Positions 7,825 through 17,018 of a DNA stretch of 44,539 bases are shown here, piece by piece. Each line of letters opens with the position of its first letter. Position 1 is the stretch's first letter. A model generated the notes under the pieces. That model was not told the origin of the DNA. It saw only the letters and a list, made by a program, of their open reading frames with translations, and searched no databases. Both the position numbers and the translations under genes were made by a program. The DNA is from Phocaeicola_A sp964580305 (GTDB taxonomy: Bacteria; Bacteroidota; Bacteroidia; Bacteroidales; Bacteroidaceae): the NCBI GenBank assembly GCA_964580305.1, contig CAZOKL010000004.1:1-44539 (forward strand). Reading direction: 5' to 3'.

Positions 7825-10800
7825 TTATTCGCGCACGCGCTTCGGCATCAGCCTTTCTTCGAGAGCCTGGAAGACAATAAACAGCGCGGGCACGGCAAAA
7901 AGCAGGGCAATCGTGCCCACAATCATGCCTCCAACAACGCCCGTGCCCAGCGACACGTTGCCATTGGCCCCCGCACCCGAGGCGAACACTAGAGGGAGCA
8001 TGCCGATGACCATGCAGAGCACCGTCATGAGGATGGGGCGCAGACGGACGGAGGCGGCCGACACAGCTGCCTGGGCGAGCGTCATGCCTTGGCGGCGGCG
8101 CGTGGCGGCATACTCGGTGATGAGGATGGCCGTCTTGGCCAGCAGGCCGATGAGCATGATGAGGCCTGTCTGCATATAGATGTTGTTCTCCAGTCCGCAA
8201 AGGTTCGACAGCGCAAAGCTACCCAGAAGGCCGAAGGGAACGCTGAGCATGACAGCCAGGGGGACAAAAAGGCTTTCATAGAGCGCGCAGAGAATGAGGT
8301 AGATGAACACTATGCAAATGATAAACACGATGATGGTATTGGCCCCGCTGCCGGCCTCCTCGCGAGTGATGCCACCGTATTCGTAGCCGTAGCCAACGGG
8401 AAGCGTTTCGGAAGCCACCTCCTGAACGGCGTTGATGACGTCACCAGACGAGTAACCGTCGTTCATCATGGCGTTCACCTGGATGGAACTGTAGAGGTTG
8501 AAGCGCGTGAGCGTCTCCGGGCCGTAAGTCTTGGTGAGGGTGACAAACTGGCCGATGGGGGCCATGTCGCCGCCGTCAGTGCGGACGAACATGTTGTTCA
8601 ACGCATCACGGTCGAGCCGGAAGTCCTTGTCAGCCTGGACGTAGACGCGGTAGAGCTTGGAGAAGCGGTTGAGGTTCGAGGCATAATTACCGCCGATGTA
8701 GCCCGACATGACGGAGAGCACGTCTGACGGCGACACGCCCATACGCTTGCAGCGGGCGGCATCCACCTCGACGAGATATTGCGGGAATTTGGTGTCGAAG
8801 GTCGTGTAGGCCATCTGTATCTCGGGCCGCATATTGAGGGCGGCGATAAACTTGTCTGTGTGTGCCTTGAGTGTTTCAATGTCGCCCCCGGCGCGGTCTT
8901 GCACATAAAGCTCCACGCCACTGCCGGTGCTGTAGCCCATGATGGTGGGCTGGGCAAAGGCAAAAAGCTTCGCGCTGTGAACACCAGCCGTGCGGCGGTA
9001 GATTTCCTCGATGACGGCACTGATGTAGTCTTCGTCTTCGGTCCGCTCGTCCCAGTTCCTCAACTTGATGATGAGCATACCTCCGCTGGGAGCTTGTCCG
9101 CCCATCATGCTGTAGCCGGACACGTTCGAATAACGTTCAATCTGAGGAATGTCCTTGATGCAAGCCTCCACCTCGGCCATCGCCTTCACGGTCTGTGCCA
9201 GGCTGCTGCCGGGAGGTGTGGTGACGTTGACAAACACGGTGCCCATGTCTTCATCGGGCACAAGTCCTGTCTTCGTGCGGTTCATCAGCACGGCCAGCAG
9301 GGCAATGGCCGCCACCACGCCCGCACCGATGAGCCATTTGCGACTGAAGAACCACGTCAGGCCGCTCTTATAGCGCAACACAAGCCTGTTGAACGCCGCT
9401 TCGAAAGCGTGATGGAAACGACTGGAGAAGCTGAGCTTCTGCCCCGTGGAAGCGTCGACGTGAGGCGTCATAAAGAGGGCGCACAGCGCCGGACAGAGCG
9501 TAAGGGCATTGACGGCCGAGAGACCCACGGCAACAGCCATCGTAAGTCCGAACTGCATGTAAAACGTGCCCGACGTCCCGCCCATGAAGGAGGTGGGGAT
9601 AAACACAGCCATAAAGACGAGCGATGTGGTGACGATGGCCGCAGCAATGCCGTCCATGGCACGGTTTGTCGCTTTGTAAGGCGAACGGACACCGTCATCA
9701 AACTGCGCCTGCACGGCTTCGACCACCACGATGGCATCGTCGACCACGGTGCCGATGACGAGCACCAGGGCGAAGAGTGTGAGCAGATTGAGCGAGAATC
9801 CGGCAATGTAGAGAAAAGCAAACGTGCCCACAAGCGACACGATGATAGACAGTGTGGGAATGATGGTGGAGCGCACGCTCTGAAGGAACACATACACCAC
9901 GAGGATGACCAGGATGATGGCCTCAGCGAGCGTTTTCACCACTTCATGGATAGAGGCGTCGAGGAAGTCTTTCGTGCTCATCAGGTCAGTCAACACAAGT
10001 CCCTTGGGCAAGTCGCGGCGAACCTCCTCCATGAGTTGGTCAATCTCACTTATTATCTCGTTGGCATTGGAACCTGCCGTTTGGGAAATCATGGCCGTCG
10101 CTCCGGGATGCCCGTTTATCTCGCTGCTGTAACTGTATGCCTGTGATCCCAGTTCGATGGTCGCGATGTCGTTCAGACGGAGCACTTCACCGCTGACCAG
10201 TGCCTTGACCACGAGGTTGCCAAACTCCTCAGCCGTTTCATAGCGCCCACGATATTTGAGGGTGTACTGGAAGGTGTTCTCGGAATCCTCTCCCAGCGTA
10301 CCCGTGGCAGCCTCCACGTTTTGCTCGTCGAGCACGGCGGTCACGTCAGAGGGCATGAGGTTGTGTTGTGCCATCTTTTGCGGGTTGAGCCATATACGCA
10401 TGGCATAGTCGTCACCCATGACGTTGACATTGCCCACGCCGCTGATGCGCGACAGTCGCGGCTCAATGTTGATTTTGAAGTAGTTGTTAATGAACGCCTC
10501 GTCATAAGAGTCGTCAGGAGAGTAGAGCGCGACAATCTTCAGCATACTGTTCTGCCGCTTTTCCACGGTGACGCCAATCTTGGTCACTTCGGCAGGCAGG
10601 AGTCCCTCGGCCTCACTCACACGATTCTTGGTGTTGATGGTGGCCATGTCGGGGTCGGTTCCCTGCTTGAAGTAAACGGTGATGCTGCCCGAGCCGGTGT
10701 TGGTCGATGTGGAAGTCATGTAAAGCATGTCTTCCACACCGTTGATAGCCTCTTCGAGAGGGACGACGACAGATTTCTGTACAGTCTCGGCATTGGCCCC

Positions 10801-10953
10801 GGTGTAGGTGGTCGACACCATGACGGTGGGCGGTGCGATGTCAGGATACTGCTCCATGGGCAGTCCCGACAGTCCGATAACCCCCACCAGCATAATGAGC
10901 ACCGACACGACACAAGCCAAGATAGGGCGGTCTATAAATAGTTTCAGTTTCAT
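7825..10953 (-). CDS. RND multidrug efflux pump, AcrB/HAE1 family
   Basis: A 1042-residue inner-membrane proton-driven exporter of the hydrophobe/amphiphile efflux family. The N-terminus IDRPILACVVSVLIMLVGVIGL is the usual first membrane segment. The porter motif GLPMEQYPDIAPP follows. The proton-relay Asp pair is present in TM4 (GTVVDDAIVVVEAV, about residue 405), and the partner Lys in TM10 (GLLAKTAILITEYA). Twelve membrane segments and two large periplasmic loops are evident, and length is typical of AcrB (about 1040-1050). It begins 7 bases after the adaptor's stop codon. Long open frames on the opposite strand inside this gene are composition artefacts. Codon use is visibly GC-richer than that of dnaK or the mmd genes. 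Confidence 0.97.
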   Translation of the reverse strand: MKLKLFIDRPILACVVSVLIMLVGVIGLSGLPMEQYPDIAPPTVMVSTTYTGANAETVQKSVVVPLEEAINGVEDMLYMTSTSTNTGSGSITVYFKQGTDPDMATINTKNRVSEAEGLLPAEVTKIGVTVEKRQNSMLKIVALYSPDDSYDEAFINNYFKINIEPRLSRISGVGNVNVMGDDYAMRIWLNPQKMAQHNLMPSDVTAVLDEQNVEAATGTLGEDSENTFQYTLKYRGRYETAEEFGNLVVKALVSGEVLRLNDIATIELGSQAYSYSSEINGHPGATAMISQTAGSNANEIISEIDQLMEEVRRDLPKGLVLTDLMSTKDFLDASIHEVVKTLAEAIILVILVVYVFLQSVRSTIIPTLSIIVSLVGTFAFLYIAGFSLNLLTLFALVLVIGTVVDDAIVVVEAVQAQFDDGVRSPYKATNRAMDGIAAAIVTTSLVFMAVFIPTSFMGGTSGTFYMQFGLTMAVAVGLSAVNALTLCPALCALFMTPHVDASTGQKLSFSSRFHHAFEAAFNRLVLRYKSGLTWFFSRKWLIGAGVVAAIALLAVLMNRTKTGLVPDEDMGTVFVNVTTPPGSSLAQTVKAMAEVEACIKDIPQIERYSNVSGYSMMGGQAPSGGMLIIKLRNWDERTEDEDYISAVIEEIYRRTAGVHSAKLFAFAQPTIMGYSTGSGVELYVQDRAGGDIETLKAHTDKFIAALNMRPEIQMAYTTFDTKFPQYLVEVDAARCKRMGVSPSDVLSVMSGYIGGNYASNLNRFSKLYRVYVQADKDFRLDRDALNNMFVRTDGGDMAPIGQFVTLTKTYGPETLTRFNLYSSIQVNAMMNDGYSSGDVINAVQEVASETLPVGYGYEYGGITREEAGSGANTIIVFIICIVFIYLILCALYESLFVPLAVMLSVPFGLLGSFALSNLCGLENNIYMQTGLIMLIGLLAKTAILITEYAATRRRQGMTLAQAAVSAASVRLRPILMTVLCMVIGMLPLVFASGAGANGNVSLGTGVVGGMIVGTIALLFAVPALFIVFQALEERLMPKRVRE

Positions 10954-10960
10954 ACCTTCG

Positions 10961-12055
10961 TTAATTTATAATAGTTCCTTCCTGCAACAGGCCTGCGCCT
11001 TCGGCCACGATGGTGTCGCCCACGGCCAAACCTTGTTCCACGATGTATTCCCGACCGTCATCCACAGGGAAGACGGTGATTTGAGTCGACGTGGCTTTCC
11101 CGTCAACCACACGATAGGCAAACACCTTGTCTTGAATCTCATAGGTGGCTTCCTGCGGGATGACCATCACGCTGTTGCGCACATAGGGGAAGACAATTGT
11201 GCCATTGCCGCCGTTGCGAAGCATACGTTCCGGATTGGGGAAAGTGGCCCGCAGGCTCACGGCCCCCGTACCGGAGTCGATGGTACCGCTGATGGCATCA
11301 ATCTTGCCCTTGTGCGCATAGGGCTGTCTGTCGCTCAACAGGAGTTCGACCTCGGGCATGTGTTTCAGGGTTTCATCCAGCGTCCCGTATTGGCGCACCA
11401 GCGAGAGAATCTGGTTCTCGGTCATGGAGAAATAAGCATACATTTCCTCGTCATCGGAGACGGTGACCAGCGGCTCGCTGATGCTGGCATCCACCAAGGC
11501 ACCGACCCGATAGGGCAACATGCTGGCCACTCCATTTACCGGACTTTTGACAACGGTGTAAGAAAGATCGTTACGGGCATTGGTTTCCTGGGCACGTGCC
11601 TGCGCCAATGCAGCCTCGGCCTCCAGAAGCGCATTCCGGGAAGTCTGCAAGTCGAAGTCGGAAATGACCTTGTTGTCAAACAGCAGCTGTTTGCTGTCCA
11701 CCGTCATCCGGGCATTGGCCACCGAGGCCTCGGCACTCTTCACATTGGCCACGGCTGTCTCCAGCGCGGCCTGGTAGGGCACTTGGTCAATGATGAACAA
11801 TGGCTGTCCCTTCGTCACCTTGGCTCCTTCATTTATACACACTTGTGTGATGGTTCCACTCACCTGGGGACGTATTTCCACACTCTGGCGTCCTTTAAGA
11901 GCAGTCGTAAATTGCCGGGTCAGCGTCCGGTCTACAGAACCGACGACTAAAGTTTTATAACTACTTCCACCCACAACCGGTGAAGTGTCCTTGCATCCGG
12001 AGAGTCCCAAAAGACACAGCATCCAGATACTTGTTTGTCGAAATAAATCTTTCAT
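10961..12055 (-). CDS. RND efflux periplasmic adaptor (AcrA/MexA family) lipoprotein
   Basis: A membrane-fusion protein that bridges the RND pump and the outer-membrane channel. From the ATG at 12055 it has 364 residues and a lipoprotein signal with Cys21 in LLGLSGC. A longer frame reaches 12133 but would contain the candidate -7 element at 12088-12095, so the internal start is preferred. Domains in order: a lipoyl-like half (VEIRPQVSGTITQVCINEGAKVTKGQPLF), a coiled-coil hairpin (AEASVANARMTVDSKQLL and ALAQARAQETNARND), the second lipoyl half (VKSPVNGVASML), a beta-barrel, and a membrane-proximal domain ending in VAEGAGLLQEGT. It is the first gene of the operon, divergent from an AraC-type regulator that is its likely local controller. 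Confidence 0.95.
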   Translation of the reverse strand: MKDLFRQTSIWMLCLLGLSGCKDTSPVVGGSSYKTLVVGSVDRTLTRQFTTALKGRQSVEIRPQVSGTITQVCINEGAKVTKGQPLFIIDQVPYQAALETAVANVKSAEASVANARMTVDSKQLLFDNKVISDFDLQTSRNALLEAEAALAQARAQETNARNDLSYTVVKSPVNGVASMLPYRVGALVDASISEPLVTVSDDEEMYAYFSMTENQILSLVRQYGTLDETLKHMPEVELLLSDRQPYAHKGKIDAISGTIDSGTGAVSLRATFPNPERMLRNGGNGTIVFPYVRNSVMVIPQEATYEIQDKVFAYRVVDGKATSTQITVFPVDDGREYIVEQGLAVGDTIVAEGAGLLQEGTIIN

Positions 12056-12087
12056 CTTATGTGTTGGTTTATAATCATAATCGGGCA

Positions 12088-12095
12088 CAAAATTA
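12088..12095 (-). promoter_or_regulatory. Candidate -7 element for the efflux operon
   Basis: On the minus strand this reads TAATTTTG, matching the Bacteroidota TAnnTTTG consensus, about 33 bases before the chosen adaptor start. No good TTTG -33 box was found at the normal distance, which could mean a dependence on an activator such as the divergent AraC-type protein. Confidence 0.4.
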
Positions 12096-12280
12096 TCAGA
12101 CAACCCAGTTCCCGTCTTCGTCATAATCCGCATTAAATTGGTTTAAAACCCACTGTTACACTTTTTTTCCTTTAATATTCTCAATAAGTCGAAAAGCTTT
12201 TTTGAGCTTCCTCGCATTTACTCTATTTTTACGTTACAAGAGAAAATCATCGACGTAGTTTTTAAGCCTAATACAGAAAA

Positions 12281-13270
12281 ATGCACGACATGAAGATGTT
12301 TGAGAACGAAGTAGCCGACTGGATTCAAAGCGGACAGATGGAAGACGGATGCATGAAAATTGCCGCGTATGCTGACAATATAGTAATGGTGTGCCTGGAA
12401 GGAAAAAGCTTTCATTTGCCCGGCGAATGGCCCGGCGCCCAATGGCATGTGGGCTTGCAACTGTTCAGCGGAGAATTACACCTGACGGCAAACGACAACC
12501 GCCTCGGCTTTGAAGCGCCGATGATCATTGATTTCATTTTGGAATATAATTGGAAGGACATCAGGTTAATAAATGGCTTCTGTGCCTGCATACTCATCAT
12601 AAAACAGGAGTTTTTCCTGGACAGCGTTCTCAAGTTGAGGCCGAAAATTGCAGAGATGATGCTCTATTTTTCCAAAAATCCGTTCGTGCAGCTCAAGAAA
12701 GACGATGCCTACTGCCTGCAACAACTGAACAACGCCCTCTTTGCCTCCATGTCCATGAAAAACAAACTCCTTCAACAAGAACAAATACAAATGTTGCTTT
12801 GTGCAGGCCAGTGCGAGATGTGGAATGCCGTCTTCAACCAACGAGACCTTCCACGGGCAAAAAACGACCCGCTGTGGAACGACACCATGGCACATTTCCT
12901 ATACCTCTTGAATTTCTACTTCCGCGAACAACATGAAGTGCGCTGGTATGCAGCCCAATTAGGTTGCTCGTCAGATGCCCTCTCTGCAAAGCTGAAACGC
13001 ATGTATGGGAAAAACGCGTCCATGCTGCTCAATGAAAGACTCATCACCGAAGCCAAAGTCCTTTTGCAAAGACCGGAACACACCATCCAGCATGTGGCCG
13101 AGACACTCTACTTCTCAGACCAGTCGGCTTTTGGTAAATTCTTCAAACGTCATTGTGGAATGTCGCCCATGCAATACAGGGAGCAGGTCGGGAAAACTAA
13201 AGGAGACAAGAATGCCCGTAAAAAAGAGACTGACAAACAACGGATTGGCACCCTCCAGACACAGGCTTAA
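12281..13270 (+). CDS. AraC-family transcriptional regulator, divergent from the efflux operon
   Basis: A 329-residue protein with a C-terminal AraC/XylS double helix-turn-helix over about residues 215-310. The first HTH is in WYAAQLGCSSDALSAKLKRMYG. The second is in IQHVAETLYFSDQSAFGKFFKRH, followed by the signature G-MSPMQYREQ. The N-terminal 200 residues are a sensor part of unknown ligand (LEGKSFHLPGEWPGAQWHVGL looks like a beta-rich, cupin-type segment). The final 25 residues are Lys/Arg-rich. It is transcribed away from the RND adaptor with 225 bases between the starts, the usual position for a local regulator, so it probably controls the pump in response to a pump substrate. An ATG at 12290 is an alternative start. 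Confidence 0.9.
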   Translation: MHDMKMFENEVADWIQSGQMEDGCMKIAAYADNIVMVCLEGKSFHLPGEWPGAQWHVGLQLFSGELHLTANDNRLGFEAPMIIDFILEYNWKDIRLINGFCACILIIKQEFFLDSVLKLRPKIAEMMLYFSKNPFVQLKKDDAYCLQQLNNALFASMSMKNKLLQQEQIQMLLCAGQCEMWNAVFNQRDLPRAKNDPLWNDTMAHFLYLLNFYFREQHEVRWYAAQLGCSSDALSAKLKRMYGKNASMLLNERLITEAKVLLQRPEHTIQHVAETLYFSDQSAFGKFFKRHCGMSPMQYREQVGKTKGDKNARKKETDKQRIGTLQTQA

Positions 13271-13437
13271 CACCACGTGGGAACGGAGTCTAGGGCAACC
13301 GCCCGCCGAAAGGAAGGTAAGCAAGTGCCGAAAGGAGGGCAGACAAGGCTTGCCTTCAGCCCGTGCGCACGAAGAGTTGCAAGGCGGGCAAACACACATT
13401 GCCCACACGGTTTATTCACGCCAAATTTTATATACAT

Positions 13438-14568
13438 CTACATCAGACTGCCTACCAATGCCGCCACCGTTTCCGCAATGCGCCGAAAGGCATAAGCCGG
13501 CTTCATGGCCTGCTCGGGAGGCACTCCCGGCCGATTGATGCAACGCACCTCCTGAAAACCTGCACGCCTCAACATTTCCTCGTCAGACACCCGCCCTGCA
13601 ATGAGCGCCACGGGCACTTGCCTCCTTGCAGCTGCTTCCAAAATGCCCGCCGGCACTTTTCCCATCAACGACTGGCGGTCGGCATGTCCTTCACCGGTAA
13701 TGACCAAATCGGCACCGGCAAGATGCTTGTCGAAATCAAGCACCTGCAACAGCAAACGGATGCCCGGTGCAAGCGTAGCCCCCAAATAGGCAGCAAGGGC
13801 CCCTCCCACGCCTCCGGCAGCCCCTGCACCGGGCAACAAAGAGACATCGCGCCCCGTGACCCTGCGTGTGACATCGGCAAAACGGCGTAGACCGTCGTCG
13901 AGCAACTCCACCATGCGGGCATCTGCCCCCTTTTGCGGAGCAAACACACAGGCAGCTCCCTGCGGCCCGCAGAGAGGATTGCGCACGTCGCAAGCAGCCG
14001 TCACCGTACACTCCTTCCACAACGAAGACACCTCACTGTCATCCACCTCGGCCAAGCGGGCCAACGCTCCTCCTCCCGGCTCCAGTTCGCGCCCATTGCG
14101 GTCAAGCAGCCGATAACCCAAAGCCTGAAGCATCCCCGCACCGGCATCGTTTGTGGCACTTCCGCCCAGCCCGATGAACAGCCGCCGGCATCCGCGACGC
14201 ACCACGGCGTCGGCCATGAGTTCGCCCAAGCCACGGGTGGTGGTCAGCATCGGATTGCGTTTCTCCAGCGACACAAGGGGCAGGCCGCATGCTGCGGCCA
14301 TCTCGATGAATGCCACCTGCCCATCGGGCGACACACCGTAGTCTGCCCGAAGCTCTTCCATCAATGGCCCGTGAACCGTGGCCGACACCCGTTGCAGCAT
14401 CCCCGCCGCAGCAAGCATCTCCACCATGCCTTCCCCTCCGTCCGACACCGGCAAACAACACACCTCACATTCGGGCAACACCCGGAGAATGCCCTCCCGG
14501 GCTGCCTCCTCGGCCTGCCGCGAGGTGAGACAACCTTTCAGAGAATCAATGGCCAATATGATTTTCAT
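13438..14568 (-). CDS. glxK: Glycerate kinase
   Basis: A 376-residue member of the GlxK/GarK glycerate kinase family (PF02595), which phosphorylates D-glycerate with ATP to 2- or 3-phosphoglycerate. The N-terminus MKIILAIDSLKGCLTSRQAE matches the family's opening 'APDSFKGSLSA.EAA'. The segments VSDGGEGM, GLGGSATNDAGAGMLQALGY and ADLVITGEGHADRQSLMGKVP are family signatures, the last lying in the catalytic region. Length is typical. The gene stands alone, 83 bases upstream of the fcl stop codon on the same strand but separated from it by a terminator hairpin. It may recycle glycerate into glycolysis or serine synthesis. The 167 bases after it hold only a weak GGGCAA/TTGCCC hairpin (13385-13403). 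Confidence 0.95.
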   Translation of the reverse strand: MKIILAIDSLKGCLTSRQAEEAAREGILRVLPECEVCCLPVSDGGEGMVEMLAAAGMLQRVSATVHGPLMEELRADYGVSPDGQVAFIEMAAACGLPLVSLEKRNPMLTTTRGLGELMADAVVRRGCRRLFIGLGGSATNDAGAGMLQALGYRLLDRNGRELEPGGGALARLAEVDDSEVSSLWKECTVTAACDVRNPLCGPQGAACVFAPQKGADARMVELLDDGLRRFADVTRRVTGRDVSLLPGAGAAGGVGGALAAYLGATLAPGIRLLLQVLDFDKHLAGADLVITGEGHADRQSLMGKVPAGILEAAARRQVPVALIAGRVSDEEMLRRAGFQEVRCINRPGVPPEQAMKPAYAFRRIAETVAALVGSLM

Positions 14569-14599
14569 GCCTTATTGTTTTTAACTCCCGAACGGAACA

Positions 14600-14640
14600 T
14601 AAAAGCAAGGGGCTGTGTCGTAACGCACGATGCAGCCCCT
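14600..14640 (-). terminator. Intrinsic terminator after fcl
   Basis: A 14-base stem with one two-base mismatch (AGGGGCTGTGTCGT at 14608-14621, ACGATGCAGCCCCT at 14627-14640) and a five-base loop. On the minus strand it is followed by TGCTTTTATG. It lies just past the fcl stop codon and separates gmd-fcl from the glycerate kinase gene. Confidence 0.75.
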
Positions 14641-14651
14641 GTTTTCTCATT

Positions 14652-15725
14652 TTATTCACAAATATACCAGTCGTAAAGCCGGCGCACGCCGTCCTCCACT
14701 TCGATGCGATGATGCCAGCCAAGGGCATGGAGCTTGCTGACGTCGGTCAGCTTGCGCATCGTGCCGTCGGGCTTCATGGCGTCCCAACGGATTTCTCCCT
14801 GGAAACCCACGGTGTCGGCTATCAGTTCAGAAAGCCGGCGGATGGTGATTTCCTTGCCCGTACCTATGTTGATATGGCAGTTGCGCACCTCTTTCATGCC
14901 GGGGGCAAAGGTGTCGCGAAAATCCACGTGCTCCATGACGAAGACTGTGGCATCGGCCATCTCCTCGCTCCAAAGGAACTCACGCAGTGGTGTGCCCGTC
15001 CCCCAAAGCGTAACCACGCCCGGCTCAATGCCGTAGCGTGACAGCACGGAGAGGATGTCGGCCTCGCTTGCCGAACCATCCACGCCCTCCACGGGACGCA
15101 ACGTGAGGTCTCGGCGAACAGCCGTCCAGTCGGCATCGGCCAGACACTTCGACAGATGTATCTTCCGCATCATGGCGGGCAACACATGGCTGTGCTCAAG
15201 GTGAAAGTTATCGTTCGGGCCATACAAGTTGGTGGGCATGACGGCAATGTAGTTTGTGCCATACTGCAAGTTGAAACTCTCGCACATCTTCAGACCGGCA
15301 ATCTTGGCGATGGCATAAGGCTCGTTGGTGTATTCCAGCGGAGAAGTGAGCAGGGCATCTTCCTTCATGGGCTGCGGTGCCTCACGGGGATAGATGCAGG
15401 TGCTCCCCAGAAAGACCAGTTTCTGCACATTGTGACGATAGCTCTCGCCAATGACGTTCTGCTGAATCTGGAGGTTCTGCCAGATGAAGTCAGCACGGTG
15501 GGTCAGATTGGCCATGATGCCACCCACGTGTGCCGCTGCCAGGATGACCACCTCGGGACGCTCTTCGTCAAAGAAACGGCGCACGGCCAACCCGTCGAGC
15601 AGGTCGAGCTCGGCATGCGTGCGGCCCACAAGGTTCGTGTATCCCTTCTGTTGCAGGTTTTTCCAGATGGCCGAGCCCACCAGTCCCCGGTGGCCGGCCA
15701 CGTAGATTTTAGCTTGTCTGTTCAT
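14652..15725 (-). CDS. fcl: GDP-L-fucose synthase
   Basis: The 357-residue epimerase/reductase converts GDP-4-keto-6-deoxymannose to GDP-L-fucose with NADPH. It is an extended short-chain dehydrogenase: nucleotide motif VAGHRGLVGSAIWK at residues 9-22, the LAAAHVGGI segment, and a catalytic Tyr-x3-Lys (PYAIAKIAG). LGSTCIYP, the PTNLYGPNDNF loop and WGTGTPLREFLW are typical of Fcl. It is slightly longer than E. coli Fcl (321) because of an insertion near residues 205-230, a common Bacteroidota form. It starts 6 bases after gmd stops, so the two pathway enzymes are one transcription unit. GDP-fucose is used in capsule and surface glycoprotein glycans in this order. Confidence 0.97.
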   Translation of the reverse strand: MNRQAKIYVAGHRGLVGSAIWKNLQQKGYTNLVGRTHAELDLLDGLAVRRFFDEERPEVVILAAAHVGGIMANLTHRADFIWQNLQIQQNVIGESYRHNVQKLVFLGSTCIYPREAPQPMKEDALLTSPLEYTNEPYAIAKIAGLKMCESFNLQYGTNYIAVMPTNLYGPNDNFHLEHSHVLPAMMRKIHLSKCLADADWTAVRRDLTLRPVEGVDGSASEADILSVLSRYGIEPGVVTLWGTGTPLREFLWSEEMADATVFVMEHVDFRDTFAPGMKEVRNCHINIGTGKEITIRRLSELIADTVGFQGEIRWDAMKPDGTMRKLTDVSKLHALGWHHRIEVEDGVRRLYDWYICE

Positions 15726-15731
15726 AGTTGT

Positions 15732-16811
15732 TCAGTCCAGCTTGGCTTTCAGATAGAGTTTCTTCACAAAGCGCATGTCGTGCGCCACCATGATGCGCAC
15801 CAATTCCTCAAAGGAAGTCTTCTTCGGATTCCAGCCCAGGAGTGTCTTCGCCTTGGTCGGGTCGCCCAAAAGCTGCTCCACTTCGCAGGGACGGAAATAC
15901 TTCGGGTCTACCTCCACCAGCACCCGTCCGGTGGCGGTGTCGACACCCTTCTCGTCCACTCCTTCTCCCTCCCAACGCAAATCGATGCCTGCCTCGTGGA
16001 AAGCCAGCGTACAAAACTCACGCACGGTGTGCATCTCGCCCGTGGCAATGACGAAGTCTTCGGGCGTGTCGTGCTGGAGCATCAGCCACATGCATTCCAC
16101 GTAGTCTTTCGCATAGCCCCAGTCGCGACGGGCATCCAGATTGCCCAAATAGAGCTTGTCCTGGAATCCCTGCGCAATGCGGGCAGCAGCCAGCGTGATT
16201 TTACGGGTGACGAAGTTCTCGCCGCGGCGCTCGCTCTCGTGGTTGAACAGGATGCCGTTCACACAAAACATGCCGTAGCTTTCACGATAGTTTTTCGTAA
16301 TCCAGAAGCCATATTGTTTGGCCACGCCGTAAGGCGAGCGGGGATAGAAAGGTGTGGTTTCGCGCTGGGGCACTTCCTGCACCTTGCCAAAAAGTTCGGA
16401 CGTGGATGCCTGATAGACGCGGCAGGTCTTCTCCAGTCCGCAAATGCGCACGGCCTCGAGCAGACGGAGGGTGCCCAAGGCATCGGCTTCAGCCGTGTAT
16501 TCGGGCACGTCGAAACTCACTTTTACATGGCTCTGTGCCGCCAAATTATAGATTTCGTCGGGACGCACCTGCATGATAATGCGGATGAGCGAGCTGGAGT
16601 CGGTCATGTCACCCCAATGAAGATTGACCAAGCGGCTCTTTTTCATGTCGCGCACCCACTCATCCAGATAGAGGTGCTCAATGCGGCCGGTGTTAAACGA
16701 AGAAGAACGGCGCAGAATGCCATGCACCTCATAACCTTTCTCTAAAAGGAATTCGGCGAGAAACGAACCGTCCTGACCGGTGATTCCCGAAATCAATGCA
16801 ATCTTTTTCAT
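15732..16811 (-). CDS. gmd: GDP-mannose 4,6-dehydratase
   Basis: The 359-residue dehydratase makes GDP-4-keto-6-deoxymannose, the first step to GDP-fucose. The NADP-binding motif ISGITGQDGSFLAEFLL is at residues 7-23. The substrate-loop motif GILRRSSSFNTGRIEHLY, the catalytic YGVAKQYG (Tyr-x3-Lys), NHESERRGENFVTRKIT and the GNLDARRDWGYAKDYV segment are all intact and highly typical of GMD. A good Shine-Dalgarno-like AGGAG lies 7 bases before the ATG. A promoter of TTTG-N20-TTCCTTTG form is at 16862-16893. It is the first gene of gmd-fcl and is divergent from manA, so both arms of mannose-nucleotide metabolism share one intergenic region. Confidence 0.98.
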   Translation of the reverse strand: MKKIALISGITGQDGSFLAEFLLEKGYEVHGILRRSSSFNTGRIEHLYLDEWVRDMKKSRLVNLHWGDMTDSSSLIRIIMQVRPDEIYNLAAQSHVKVSFDVPEYTAEADALGTLRLLEAVRICGLEKTCRVYQASTSELFGKVQEVPQRETTPFYPRSPYGVAKQYGFWITKNYRESYGMFCVNGILFNHESERRGENFVTRKITLAAARIAQGFQDKLYLGNLDARRDWGYAKDYVECMWLMLQHDTPEDFVIATGEMHTVREFCTLAFHEAGIDLRWEGEGVDEKGVDTATGRVLVEVDPKYFRPCEVEQLLGDPTKAKTLLGWNPKKTSFEELVRIMVAHDMRFVKKLYLKAKLD

Positions 16812-16861
16812 GCTATCTCCTAATTTGTGATTGTGATGCTAAGCTCAGTTTATTACGGCGC

Positions 16862-16893
16862 CAAAGGAAAATATATTCCGGCACAATAACAAA
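16862..16893 (-). promoter_or_regulatory. Promoter of gmd-fcl
   Basis: On the minus strand: TTTG (16893-16890), a 20-base spacer, then TTCCTTTG (16869-16862). This matches the Bacteroidota -33/-7 pattern except for TT in place of TA at the -7 box. It is about 50 bases before the gmd ATG. Confidence 0.55.
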
Positions 16894-16966
16894 AGAATCG
16901 GCCTCTTTCTTCCAGCCGGCATGGAAATTATTCCGGTTTCCTGTGACCTCTTAGCAAATCAATGTT

Positions 16967-16974
16967 TACCTTTG
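16967..16974 (+). promoter_or_regulatory. Candidate -7 element of manA
   Basis: TACCTTTG is a perfect match to TAnnTTTG, about 45 bases before the manA ATG at 17019. A clear TTTG -33 box is not seen at 19-20 bases upstream. Its position inside the extended open frame supports the internal manA start. Confidence 0.5.
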
Positions 16975-17018
16975 CGCCCTGCAAGCGAATGCAGATTGTT
17001 TCATTTTTATTATGTACG

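Noticed and set aside
8779..10146. Long plus-strand open frame (455 residues) antisense to the RND pump
   Set aside because: His/Arg-rich shadow of a GC-rich coding sequence; the pump frame has full domain support.
15156..16745. Long plus-strand open frame (529 residues) antisense to gmd and fcl
   Set aside because: Runs across two well-supported genes on the other strand and shows no domain; composition artefact.
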